Shown: piece by piece, positions 29,924 to 40,839 of the stretch
How the letters are laid out: every line of letters starts with the position of its first letter
Position numbering within the stretch: position 1 is the stretch's first letter
From: Azolla caroliniana
Lineage: Eukaryota; Polypodiophyta
NCBI GenBank assembly: GCA_043228905.1
Contig: JBHGNT010000005.1
Location: 19,034,001-19,098,000, forward strand
DNA length: 64,000 nt
Direction: 5' to 3'
The notes under the pieces: model-generated
The model's database searches: none
What the model was told of the DNA's origin: nothing
What the model saw: only the letters and a program-made list of their open reading frames with translations
Program-made: the position numbers and the translations under genes

Positions 29924-31169
29924 AAGAGCACTTCGGAACAAGTGGGTGTACAAGCTAAAACCGGGAGACTCTAGGAATCCACCAAGGTATAACGCTTGCA
30001 TTGTGGTGAAGGGCTTCCAACTGAAGAAATGAGTGGATTTCGATGAGATCTTTGCCCCAGTAATCAAGATGACATCCATCCGGACTGTGTTAAGCATAAC
30101 AGCAAGCATGGACCTCGAGGTAGCGCAACTATACGTCAAGACGACGTTCCTACATGGCGACCTCGAAGAAGAGATCTACATGCAACAACCGGAAGGGTTT
30201 GTCAAGAAAGGGAAGGAGCACCTAGTGTGCCGGTTGAAGAAAAGCTTATACGGACTGAAGCAAGATCCCCAACAATGGTACTGGAAGTTCGACTCCTTCA
30301 TGACCGACCAAGGATACCACAAGACGTAGGCCAACCACTGTGTATTCTTGAAGAAGTTCGACGGAGGAGACTTCTTGATACTACTATTGTATGTGGATGA
30401 CATGTTGATTGTCGAATGAGACCATATCAAAATCGGAATGTTGAAGAAGGCTTTGAGCCGGTCATTCGCAATGAAAGATATGGGTCCGGCGAGACAGATT
30501 TTGGGGATGCACACAGTTCGGGACTGGACGAAGAAGCTACTATGGTTGTCATAGGAGAAGTACGTGACGAAGGTGCTTCAAGGGTTGAACATGACGGATG
30601 CGAAATCGGTCGGGTCGACACTTCCGGCAAACTGCAAGTTGTCCGGAAAGCAAAGTTCGAAGTCAAAACGGAGAAGTCAGAGATGATGAAGATACCATAT
30701 GCCTCCGCCGTCGGGAGCTTGATATGCACAATGGTGTGTACCCGGCCGAACATCAGATATGTCGTTAGAGTGGTGAATCAGTTTATGAGCAATTTGGGAA
30801 AGGAGCACGGGTCTGCGGTCAAGTGGATACTCCGGTACTTGAAAGGCACTTCGAGTATGTGCCTCCTATTCGACTTAGGAAAACCCCAAATTGAAGGATT
30901 CACAGATTCAGATATATCGGTTGATGTAGATACTAGTCGGTCAACTTCCGAATATGTTATGAAATATGCAGGGGGAGAGACGTATCGTGGCAATCAAGGC
31001 TGTAGAAGTCCGTTGCACTATCAATAACAAAAGCGGAGTACATGGCGGCTATAGAAGTTGGTAAAGAGGTAATCTGGATGAAGGACATCATCGGAGAGCT
31101 AGGGATTCGACAGGAGGAATTCCAACTCCACTGCAATAGTCAAAGTGCCATCCACCTCGCAAAGAACGT
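29924..31169 (+). pseudogene. Copia F, reverse transcriptase to RNase H, 5' truncated
   Basis: Plus-strand fragments start inside the reverse transcriptase: ALRNKWVYKLKPGD, a stop, VDFDEIFAPVIKMTSIRTVL, TTFLHGDLEEEIYMQQPEGF and LKKSLYGLKQDPQQWYWKF, then ILLLYVDDMLIVE (30382-30420), the Y-V-D-D box. After a frameshift, MKIPYASAVGSLICTMV and RNase H pieces lead to LHCNSQSAIHLAKN at 31165, where element G interrupts. Gag, protease and integrase are absent: the sequence left of 29924 is element A. Confidence 0.8.
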
Positions 31170-31727
31170 TGTCGGAGTAGTTGTGGTTCGTGCGGCGAAG
31201 TCGCAGGGACTAAGGTTAAAGGGATTCGGTTATATATTTTATAAGGCTTTGTGCATTGATGTTAGGAAGATTAAGGATAAGAAGAATAAGAGTTAAAAGT
31301 ATTGTGTGACAAAGAGACGAGCGTAGATTAGAGACAAAGATAATGTATGACTTAAGAAGTAATAGTATATGATATTAACATGATTTATATTAAGAAGATA
31401 AAATTTTACCACAAAGATTAAGGATAATAGGAATAAAAGTTGAAAGTAATGTACGAGAGAGAGAGACGAGCAAGGATGAGAGATAGAGACAATGTATGAT
31501 TGAAGAGGTAAGCAAATAAGATAAGAATATGTATTATATTGAAACCCAAAATTTTACAAAAGTTACAATGTCGATCACAAGATGCGACTTTTCTTTTGTT
31601 GAATTGTAAAGTTGAACTCTTGACTCCTACTTTGAAACAAGAGCCTTTTCTCCAAATGAGCTTATTGATTTGTTTGATTATTATTCTCTAAATTTCCTTT
31701 GATTTTCCTCTTGTTTTCCTTGCCCCT

Positions 31728-31738
31728 CTTTATATAAG
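31728..31738 (-). promoter_or_regulatory. TATA box of element G LTR
   Basis: CTTATATAAAG on the minus strand, correctly placed between the motif cluster and the transcribed part of the LTR. Confidence 0.55.
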
Positions 31739-31773
31739 TGTTGCTATGCATATGGTAATGTATGGGAGCATGG

Positions 31774-31850
31774 CATGCATGCAATGCATGAGTTACATGT
31801 AATGCATGATCGCATTTGGCGCACATGCATTGCACGTGATGCATGATAGC
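31774..31850 (-). promoter_or_regulatory. Cluster of CATGCA (RY-type) motifs
   Basis: CATGCATGCA at 31774-31783 and further ATGCAT cores at about 31785, 31803, 31825 and 31839, all within 80 bp and 40 bp upstream of the G TATA box. CATGCA is the known target of plant B3 factors of the ABI3/FUS3/LEC2 type. Binding is inferred from sequence only. Confidence 0.45.
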
Positions 31851-31931
31851 CATCATGCTCACTTGAGCTCCCATGTATGAAAATAGATATGGGATAAGTA
31901 TAATGATGAAATTGCATTCTAAAACAACTAA

Positions 31932-32150
31932 ACTAGCTTAGTGGTGTATACTTTGGGTTTGCTATACAAGGTTGAGAGTTCAAGTCTCTCAATTTTACTC
32001 AATCCAATATATAGCTTCATTCTTATATCATGAAGCACATTTTTTAGAAACTTTGATAAATAAATAGCCTAGCTTAGTGGTATATACATTGTACTTCGTA
32101 AATATAGATGTGGGTTCAAGTCTCTTAAATACTATTAAATACAATATTTA
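31932..32150 (+). repeat. Two tandem tRNA-like units in element G LTR
   Basis: TAGCTTAGTGG (A-box-like) occurs at about 31935 and 32070. Each is followed 40-50 bases later by TTCAAGTCTC (B-box-like). In the first, GAGAG-TTCAAGT-CTCTC forms a perfect T arm with a seven-base loop. Both are followed by a shared tail ending near GAAGCACATT, so a unit of about 135 bp was duplicated. No full cloverleaf can be drawn; tRNA-derived sequence captured by the LTR is likely. Confidence 0.5.
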
Positions 32151-32200
32151 AGCTCATTTTCATATCGTGAAGCACATTCTTCACGACACCCACCCCCTCT

Positions 32201-35200
32201 GAACTTGCACATTAGTTGTGCAGAGTTCATCCAACACTTCTTCCGATTCTTTTAGTTCTTCTACTTCTTCATAAAATTCGGGCTCTAATGACTCCCTGCT
32301 TTTAAATATTTTAATCCTTTTTCCTGCAATTGGGATACGAATTTCTGTCCCATCTAATTCATTGAGGAAATATGTGGCCTTATCTGTTATTTTCCTAACT
32401 TCATAAGGTCCAAACCATCTTTTTGTGAACTTCCGAATAGTATTGTATTGATTATCTAGGTTGTTATCATATACTAATACCCAATCTCCCTCTTGCACCC
32501 TTCTTGGTCGTATTCTTTTCATCTTGAAATTTGTCCTTATTCTTGATTCTTGCCTCTTTCAATCTAGTAGCTGCTTTTTCTATGTCTTCTATCCTTGATT
32601 GAAGTTGTCGTATCTGAATCGCAAGTAAATCTTCCCTACTCATTTCTGATTCCCAAGGCAACACAGACCATGTAGTTATCTTTTCTTCAAATGGCATTAT
32701 CGGCTTCTGTCCTGTGATTAATTCTGCAGGCATATATATCTAGTAACAGTGTTGTGAGTTGTCCTATCAACCCAGAGCGCATAGGGAAAAAAATTTGGCC
32801 AATCACTAACCCGTCCTTTACATGCCTTTGCCAAAGCTTTAACTATTGGCCCATGTCCCCTTTCTATCTTCCCATTAGCTTCCGGATTGTATGCCGTTGT
32901 CAAAGAAAGCTGAATTCCTACTTTGTTAAAAAAATCTTGAGCTTCCACACAATTGAGCTCTCCCCTATCTGCCACTATCTTCCCAATACATCCATATCTA
33001 CAAACAATGTCCTCCAAGATGAATTGACATACTCCTAATGTCCCTTTCGTTCGCAATGCACATCCTTCCACTTGATTTGTTAGATCTTCTCTTGCAAGAA
33101 CTTAGTATCTCTTTTGTTCTACTCCAAGTGGCATTGTTACCAAATCTATCATCCACTTGTAATGTACCCCCGGTGAGTATGTTGGGTGTAACTCATCACA
33201 AAATTTTATATTTGAATAATATTGGCAAGTGGGACAAGTTTCCACATACTTCTTTATTTCCTCATAGTATCGAGGCCACCAAAACCGTTCTTTAATCTTA
33301 CTGAAAGTGGCCCACACTCCTCGGTGACCAACCCATTCTTTGTCATGCAACTCTCTCATTACCTCCTTTCTTTGCACTTCAGAACCTATTACTTTTTGCG
33401 GGTTTCCAGTCTTGGTTTTTGGATGTCGCCATAAATATCCTTCATACAGGAAGAACTTATGGGCTTTCTTGCGAAACTGTGCGAACTCTTTTCCAGATCG
33501 ACCTTTGTACTTGTCAGGGGTTTGTAGGTATTTCCCTATTTCCTTGAAATCTTCTTCGTACTCCTCTTCTAGAAATTGCATTCCTCCTTCTCTGGTAATG
33601 CTTGTGGCAAGGACTGTTTGTTCTTTATCCTCGTTGTCCGAGTCTGAAATCTCCTCTTCCTTATACCTTGCTCTTGATAACATATCTGCTATTGCATTTC
33701 TATTCCCAGAGATATGTCTAACTTCAGGGTTGACTGATCTAATATAGATACACCATCTTAACATGGCTTGATCTGGAATATCACAATTAGCTATGATACC
33801 AAGAATAGACAAACAATCTGTTTCTATTATTACTTCAACACCAATTAAGTAATCTTTGTCTGTCTTTACTGTTGTTACTACCCCCATAGCTCTCTTTTCA
33901 CCTGTGCATATTTTCTTTGTCAACCACTAAGAACCTTTGCTCCGAATCGGACTGGATACCTTTGTTCCCCATCTTGTTTGCTCATCACCCATCCAATTCC
34001 AATGGGACTAGAGTCTATTGTGAGATATATGGGCCGGGTGTAGTCATGTTGCTCTAATGGTGGAGCTTGTGCCAAGTAGTACTTCAACTTCTTCATTGCC
34101 TCTGAATGCTCTTCACTCCATTCAAATGCCTCTCCTTTTCTTAGGAGTCTATATAAAGGTTCAGATAAATGGGCATAATGTGGAATCCATTTACAGTAAA
34201 AAACACATACCCCCAAAAACCTTCGTACTTCTGAGATGGATGTACATTCCTCTTGCATATTTTGAATTGCATTAACCTTGGTTGGAGATGGCTTTCTCCC
34301 GTACGGGCCACACATATGACCAACTATTAATATCTCTTTTGCCTCAAATATTGACTTCGCCCCTGATAAGGTCAAATGCACTTCTTCCATCCTTGATAGT
34401 ACCTTCTCACAATCCTCGATATGGTAAGCAACGAATTGACAGCAACCACTTCCGTCCAATTCCTCGTTCTTCTCTTCCTCCTTGCATCCCTTAATTGGAA
34501 CATCATCCAAAAAAGGCATTGTAATATGAGTTGGTCACTCCTTGCAGCAAGGTACACATCTATACTAACCCTATAGGTGTCTTGATAGAAGTTATATCTT
34601 GACTTTTGATAGCAAGTTGAAATTGATCATACCCGGAATAAAGGTCTCCCATTGAATATATAACTCTTCCTGCAAACATCTCAACAAACTCATACACAAT
34701 TGGCCCTACTCCTGAGTTTCGGATTGTTACCTTATTCATGGGTTGCATATCTTGGATAAATCGGAGTCGCCCATCTTTCTTTAACACAGTGAACCATCGA
34801 CTCGAGTAAGGAGCGTTCGATGATTCCAAGATACCCATCCTTATCTTTTCTTTCAAAAGTTCTAATAGTTGAGGGATTCTAGCCCTAGGCATGGGTATTG
34901 GCTTAAAGTTCCATGGAATATGAGGGATAGTGAATATAATCATGGGCTCCACAATTTCTGGATCCACACACCCTATTTCCTCAGGTTGGAACGCGAACGC
35001 CTTTCCATGCCTTTTTAACATCTCCCTAAATTTCTTTTCTTCAACAGGTAATAGGAAGTCACCCCCTCCTATTTTCATCCCTTGTATTGTTTCCAGAGTA
35101 AACACATGTCCCACCTTTCATGGGTCTCTGATCATTGGCTCTATGGCTGCTTCTTTGATTGCCTTTTCACTATCCCTTGGAAGTGGAGCAGCAATAGGAC

Positions 35201-36180
35201 AAATCTTCTTCTCCACTGTCTTGTACTTTGTTAGCACATGTGTTTCATGATCCTTTCGAGCAACTTCTTCAATGACCTCGTACATCTTGATTGAATGGAT
35301 AGGAACTTGGATTTCGTTATCATCTTCCATTGCTTCCAAATGAGTTATTGTATCTTCAAAACTTAATTCTTCAAACATGTCCTGAATTTTTTCATCATCA
35401 TCTATTAATCCAGAACACTTAAAGTACTTGAAAGCATTTTGTATTTTATTATTATTTACTTTTAGTATAAAAGTAGCACCACTAGATGAGATTGTACAAG
35501 GAATATCTCTATTTACAATATTATTCATGGGGTTTTCTTTTATGTTCGGGCTATCACAACCCCTACCTTTAAAAGCCCTATCTAAAAATCCTGGGAAAAC
35601 TCTTCATCCATCTCTCGAATTGGATGTTCCCTCAAGAATTCTTTGTTTCTTTCATGGTTGGGCCTCACGGTTAAGAATTGGACAATCTTTCTTCCATCTT
35701 GACTTTTGATTCTCACAAAAGTCGAACCATCATCAATCACCTTTGTCTCCATCCTTACTGCGGTGATGTAAGGCTGACCAAGGATGACGGGGTAGGTTGT
35801 TTGATCCTACACAAAGAAATTTTGATTCACCGACACATCACCAATTGTTACCTTCACACTGGGACATGCTTCGAATAAATCTTCTGTGGTCTCTATGGTA
35901 GCTCTTATCTTCCACCCATGATTCTTGTCGATCGACCACCGTCCTCGAGCGTAAAATTCTGATGACATCATGTTAATCTCTTATCCATGATCGATCAAAG
36001 CAATACATGGAATTAGTTGCTCCCCAATTTTTGCAGGTGCTTCCGTTGTTGCTCGAGCCCAATGGTCCCTTGTATAGTGACTCCTATCCCCTTTATGAAC
36101 GTCAACTTCATTCTTGTTTTTTACACTTGCAACGTTGATGGTGTCACCATACAAATCTTGGAATGTTGCTGCACACCCTC
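32201..36180 (-). pseudogene. Element G pol (protease, RT, RNase H, integrase)
   Basis: Minus strand in order. Protease near 36000 reads IPCIALIDHG, with D-H-G where D-S/T-G is usual. Reverse transcriptase: IPHIPWNFKPIPMPRARIPQ, WFTVLKKDGRLRFIQDMQP, DLYSGYDQFQLAIKSQDITS (35114-34560), then after a frameshift PFLDDVPIKGC as the Y/F-x-D-D box (34519) and GPYGRKPSPTKVNAIQNM. RNase H: RPIYLTIDSSPIGIGWVMSK, later ADMLSRARY. Integrase: a zinc region with HRGVWATFSKIKERFWWPRY and CPTCQYYSN, then KIVADRGELNC, NPEANGKIERGHGPIVKAL, and a C-terminal GDWVLVYDNNL domain ending at 32181. At least four frame breaks. Confidence 0.85.
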
Positions 36181-36186
36181 CCGTCA

Positions 36187-37140
36187 TGTCCTCCGTTGTC
36201 GCGAAGATTGTGGTTGTGTGTCGCAATTGTCGAGGTTCTGTGACTCGGGGATGATCGGGGTGAAAACGTGTAATCGCAAACGGTGTGATGACAAGAAGCC
36301 GAGAAGGCAAGATAAATGCAATGTTGTCGCGAAAAGAATTTTACTTGTAAAACAATCACTTACAATATTTATTTGCCAAAAGTTACTTGGCAAGACTTGA
36401 AACTCACAAACTCTATTTGAGAAGAAGCGTTTGAGATAGACCACTTCAATCTCTTTGGTTTCTTTTTATTTGTCTTTCTCTTTCACTTTATATATACTAA
36501 ATTTATATTACAAAATTTGATTACCAAAAGAAGTTATTTGAAGAGGATTCAAACTCACAACCTTTTGTTTACAAAGAGGCGTTTGAGATACACCACTTTA
36601 ACTTCTTCCTTTTCTTGTATTCACTTTCTTTTCTTTAACTCTTGTCTTGATTTATGCAGGCCACCATCTTCTTTGGCGAGCTCTGCATCCCATACCCACG
36701 TGAGCTTCTTCACTCGCTTTTCCTTCTCTTCCTTCTCCTTCTCCTCCCCTTTAGCCACCATAGGCGTGACTTATATAGGGTGGTCAACCGCCCTACCGCC
36801 CTACCGCCCTCTTGAGGCGGTTGACAAACCGCCTCATGCAAGGCGGTTGTATTTTTATTTTTATTTTCTTTATTTATTGATGCTACAATTCAATTTTATA
36901 GTTCTATATTTAAGAAATTATAGAAATAGCCCTTATTTAATTTTGACTCCCCCTTTTGACATAATTACATTTTTGTCCCAAGTAACATTAATCTTTCCGA
37001 AGCTTGTATCTTGGGCTTCTGAACTCCGATTCACGAACTGAAAAATCCTTCATGCTCCTTGTCATAAGCTCCAGATGGGAAATGTACTTCTATAGATTTT
37101 TGACATTGTTTTCACATCGTGAAGTGTCAACTTCACGAGA
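36187..37140 (-). mobile_element. Solo gypsy LTR in element G
   Basis: About 950 bp of non-coding sequence splits G between gag and protease. Its minus-strand start TCTCGTGAAG and nearby CTTCACGATGTGAAAAC match the start of the G LTR (TGTCGTGAAG and CTTCACGATATGAAAA), and its end CGGAGGACA resembles CTCCGACA. The minus-strand motif TGACG(G) occurs at both edges (plus-strand CCGTCA at 36181-36186 and 37141-37146), consistent with a target duplication. It contains tRNA-like units and CCGCC hairpins. It is a diverged relative of the G LTR. Confidence 0.7.
36405..36620 (-). repeat. Tandem tRNA-like units in the solo gypsy LTR
   Basis: On the minus strand AGTGGTGTATCTCAAACGCC followed by GTTGTGAGTTTGAATCC has A-box and B-box spacing; a second similar copy lies at about 36405-36470. 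The opposite strand therefore shows paired TTCAAACTCACAA blocks. Degenerate; not a functional tRNA. Confidence 0.4.
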
Positions 37141-37146
37141 CCGTCA

Positions 37147-38643
37147 CCTATCTCTTCCTTCTAATAATATCTATGATAACTTCATGAAATTCTTTGTTTT
37201 CTATACCCAACACTTCTCTTAAAGTAAATTCTACCTTACTATTTAATATTCTTGTTTCTAGTACCTTTTTTATATCTGTCATTGTTTCTATGTCTGAGGC
37301 AAGCTTGAAAGATGGGCTTGTCTTCCCTTTTACTTTATCAACTTCCTTCGGCTCAATAGAACCCTTTTCCATCTCCCTTCTCTTTGTTCTCGTGTCTCAT
37401 GCCTCTTTGTCGGATCAGCTTCTTCAGCTCTCTTCCGCTTCTCTTCCACTAGCACATCTTGTGCATTCACTTGGGCGAATGCTGATAGCGCATCCACTGG
37501 ATCATTCCATCCAATGAAGTTTCGTATTTCATCTCCCGCTCTTTTTAATTCATCTACTCAAACCTTCCCTTTTCTTGCATAATCCATCACATCTTGCCAA
37601 AAGCCAGATCCACCATATGAGTCTTCTACGCACAACCCTAAGGTTGCCACTGATTGTATCACTTGAGTCGTTTCTCTCTCGACGTCTTCCATTAGCTTTT
37701 TCATTCCACCTCTCCCGAAGTTGAGTTGAAGTGGTTGTCGAGTCTCTATCGAGTGAATCTTGGCATCTTGATAGCAGATTTTATTATGATTAAGAGCATC
37801 CCTATGTTCTTGACAATCTTTCTGCTGGTGGTCGACACTGTCGCACCACATACACCTTTGGACAATGCCACATCCTTGCTGTGACGAAGTGGAGCTTTGT
37901 CCTGATTCCAGCTTCGTCACTTTGATCGACAAGTCTTTCATGCCTTTCACCAATTCGTGCAAGAGTGACTCTTCTACTTTCTTTTCTCCCGACTCGTTCC
38001 TCGTTTCTTCTTCATTTCTCTCCGGCAACTCCATAAACCACAACTTTCTTTTACAAAAATGGGTGCAAGCCCTTTTCACCTCCTCCCAATCTTCGGTAAG
38101 TCCATTCGGACTATTATGATCTTCTAGAAGCATTCCCAAATCCTTCCTGTCTTTAATATTAGTAGCTTGTAGAAATAATATTACTTTATCTGGCATTATT
38201 ATATTTCTATCCCTAATATTTAATTGCTCAAATCTTTTTGAAAACTCTTTTAACACTTCCAAAATACTTAAATGCTTATTAGACTCTACCCAATCCATGA
38301 AAGTTCGCCTTGTCATCCTTGACATATCATTGAGGTTGTATTCATTCAGCAATGCTCTTTCGAAAGTTTCCCATGTCTAATGTTCCCTTTGTAGCTCCTA
38401 TTTCCTTTGTTGTAGCCCTATCGCAGTGACTCGACTAAAGCTTTTAATTTTGGCAGCTTCGTCGACACCACGTTTAAGCATTTCTTCATTATAAATCTTC
38501 AAAAATCTCGTTAAATTTATACCTTCGAAGATTCCTACTCGTGCAAGAATATTGTCGACGGCTTTATCGATGCTTGCCATCATCCCTTGTTCCCGCATCA
38601 TTCGTTCCATGATTGTACACATAAGCCTCATTTGCTCCTCCAC
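37147..38643 (-). pseudogene. Element G gag
   Basis: Starts MEEQMRLMCTIMERMMREQG at 38643. Stops near 38395 break it, then LNEYNLNDMSRMTRRTFMDW and RFEQLNIRDRNIIMPDKVIL continue. The zinc knuckle CMWCDSVDHQQKDC (C-x2-C-x4-H-x4-C) is intact near 37810-37860. The end, DIKKVLETRILNSKVEFTLREV, resembles the gag-protease linker of plant gypsy polyproteins. Confidence 0.8.
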
Positions 38644-38680
38644 TTTTCCTTGACGCCGCCTTCACGTCGGGTTCACCAAA

Positions 38681-38912
38681 TGTGTCGGAGTAGTTGTGGT
38701 TTGTGCGGCGAAGTCGCAGGAACTAAGGTTAAAGGGAGTCGGCTATATATTTTATAAGGCTTTGTGCATTGATGTTAGGAAGATTAAGGATAAGAAGAAT
38801 AAGAGTTAAAAGTATTGTGTGACAAAGAGACGAGCATAGATTAGAGACAAAGATAATGTATGACTTAAGAAGTAATAGTATATGATATTAACATGATTTA
38901 TATTAAGAAGAT
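38681..38912 (-). repeat. Truncated 5' LTR of element G
   Basis: The first 232 bases (plus strand) match 31170-31400 almost exactly, then identity stops at AAGAAGAT and copia F sequence follows. About 780 bp of LTR are missing. Confidence 0.87.
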
Positions 38913-38948
38913 TGATAAGACATCCCATGCTAGAGTGAAGGGGGAGCT
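38913..38948 (+). pseudogene. Copia F pol end and polypurine tract
   Basis: GATAAGACATCCC continues to GAAGGGGGAGC, the polypurine tract directly before the F 3' LTR. It shows that F resumes here after element G, with the RNase H C-terminus lost in the deletion. Confidence 0.6.
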
Positions 38949-39603
38949 TGTTGGGAATTCGGTCCCTCCGGATGGGATTCAGATGGAATCGGATGAATCA
39001 GACCAGACGGATCCAGGGACATATCTGTAAATATGTTTCTTGTGTGCCTGTCATGGCCATATATGTAAATAATCCTAAAGTCATATAAGTATAAATATGA
39101 CTTAGGGAAATCACTTTAGATAGTTGTAGATATGTTATTGTCATTGTTATAGCGAGAGAGGTGTGTCTGTCATGGCCATATACGTAAATAGTCCTAAAGT
39201 CATATAAGTATAAATATGACTAAGGGCAATCACTTTGGATAATTGTAGATATGTTATTGTCATTGTTGTAGAGAGAGTGTGTGTGTGAGATACAGAAAGC
39301 ATTTTTGTTGTAACTGCAGGTTGGCGAAGACATAGAGCTCGGGGTCATTGCCTTTGAGTCTCCTTTGTATCGTCTCCTTATAGTGATAGTTGGAGTCTAT
39401 GGGCTCCTATCATTTTTCCCTATTAGAGTTTTCCACGTAAACATCATGTGTCCTCTCTGTTGTTTGTGCAAGTGTATTAATCTCCATTTTTATTTTGATC
39501 TTCCATTGAGTTTTCAGCTCGGATGAGGCCGAGCGTCTATTCTGCACATTATCAGATAGTTGCTCGGCTGAGGTGCTACTCACTACAGTGCACATAATCA
39601 ACA
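38949..39603 (+). repeat. 3' LTR of copia F
   Basis: Begins TGTTGGGAATTCGG after the polypurine tract. A block of 119 bp containing the TATA region (AGTATAAATATGACT, first copy near 39088) is repeated in tandem. It also contains GTTTTCCACGTAAACATC and a GAGGCCGAGCGTC block, both shared with solo LTR E. The right end is uncertain; CATAATCAACA near 39603 is a plausible terminus. Confidence 0.72.
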
Positions 39604-39801
39604 TGTCTCCGAGTAGGCCTCTAGGACTTCAAATCCCGCATGAGCTTTGGACCAGTTAGAGGCTGAATTTTGAGAAGTTGCGGATTTTGGTTGTGAGGCT
39701 TTCATACTTGTGCCTAACGATGATGGCTGAAAGTTTGAGCCATAATCCTAGAAATGCATTTTCCGTGGTTATGGATTAGAAGGAGAATTCGGCCACCGAC
39801 T
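39604..39801. other. Unassigned sequence between F and H
   Basis: Probably the decayed remainder of the H gag or polyprotein; no motif recognised. Confidence 0.35.
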
Positions 39802-40221
39802 CTAGGATCTAGAGAACTGACAAATTGTCCGAAGTTCAGTCATCTTCAATGAGTCGGAAATGCACAAGTCGGTCGAAAGGACGATTGAAGTTAGATGAGT
39901 CACATTTTCGAATGCTCTAACTCCTTCTAACGACCCATCATTTTCGGTTTTGTTGAGGGCATTCTTCCTCTCGTACAACCCTGACAGTTTATGCCACATT
40001 TCATAGGCATTTGTGTCATTAGCCACATGCCGCAGAACACTCATGTCTACACACTATCTAGTGGTGGCCACCCCCTTCCTATTTAGGAGTTTCCATTCAG
40101 AATCCAATACACGTGTGGGTATTTCACTTTTGTCGATGCGTTCGTACATATATTTGACTATCAGAAGATCCTCCATCTTGATATTCTAGTCAGAGTAGTT
40201 GTGTGTGTTCAGGACCATCAT
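39802..40221 (-). pseudogene. Copia H gag fragment
   Basis: Minus strand MVLNTHNYSD-stop-NIKMEDLLIVKYMYE near 40221-40135, then WKLLNRKGVATTR and MSVLRHVANDTNAYEMWHKL with LYERKNALNK, the start of a copia gag. A TGG to TAG change lies before NIKMEDLL. The rest of gag and all pol are missing. The 5' LTR and primer-binding site lie directly right. Confidence 0.8.
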
Positions 40222-40263
40222 ACCTGGGAAGCCGCTCACACCTCCTTCCATTCTTGCACCTTA

Positions 40264-40839
40264 CGCTTTGATACCAAATTGCAAGAATGGAAAGTAGATC
40301 TATGAGAAAAATAGACTGAAATGTACAATGCGGAAACAGAAAATAACAAATCGAGAATGCACAATACATAGTATTTACGTGGAAACTCTAACACGGGAAA
40401 AACCACGAGGAACATATATTCCACTATGTGAACAAGAGTACAGAGGAGAAAAGACATATTACAATTCTATGTAACTCAAAGAATACCCACTTAGGGTTCT
40501 TGGCAAGTTCCACTAAATTGTGTCGCCACACACACTCTCTCTCGCGCGTGCGCCTCTTCCTACTCTCTGCTATACTCTCTTATGCACTCAACTATAGAAG
40601 CTCTAACTCGCATCCACTCAATCATAATGGTTTGCCCTAGGTGTATTTATACTCATACACAATATGGGTTATTTACAAATGTACCTGTTATTATTATTAT
40701 TATATAATGTACATATAATAATTAATTGGTTTGACTCGTCGGCCTTGTCTTCGACCATCCAGTCGACCCTATCTACAACCATCTCGTCAGCCCTATATTC
40801 GACCATCTAGTCGGCCCAACTCGCTGCAGCACTCGGACA
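40264..40839 (-). repeat. Copia H primer-binding site and 5' LTR
   Basis: The complement of 40264-40276 reads TGGTATCAAAGCG, a copia primer-binding site. The LTR follows from about 40280 to 40839; on the minus strand it starts TGTCCGAGTGCTGCAG and ends CCATTCTTGCA. It holds the block TTTACGTGGAAACTC common in copia LTRs and a (TTA)n patch near 40690. H is inserted in the reverse transcriptase of copia I; its other end has been lost. Confidence 0.7.

Larger units (their letters stand above)
31170..32188 (-). repeat. 3' LTR of element G
   Basis: On the minus strand it runs TGTCGTGAAGAATGTG to CTACTCCGACA, about 1,019 bp, with TGTCG/CGACA ends. A TATA box (CTTATATAAAG on the minus strand, 31728-31738) is preceded by a cluster of ATGCAT motifs (31774-31850) and, further upstream, two tRNA-like units. 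The start of the LTR carries the short inverted repeat CGTGAAG/CTTCACG. Confidence 0.83.
31170..38912 (-). mobile_element. Ty3/gypsy element G in copia F
   Basis: LTR sequence at both ends (31170-32188 and 38681-38912), with the primer-binding site complement at 38666-38678 (TGGTGAACCCGA) and polypurine tract at 32189-32200. Minus-strand order gag, protease, reverse transcriptase, RNase H, integrase is that of Ty3/gypsy. The right (5') LTR keeps only its last ~230 bp of about 1,020, then copia F resumes, so a deletion removed the rest together with part of F. A solo LTR lies between gag and protease. Confidence 0.87.

Noticed and set aside
31932-32130. Functional tRNA genes
   Set aside because: T arm and box motifs are present, but no acceptor stem and no standard anticodon loop can be formed.
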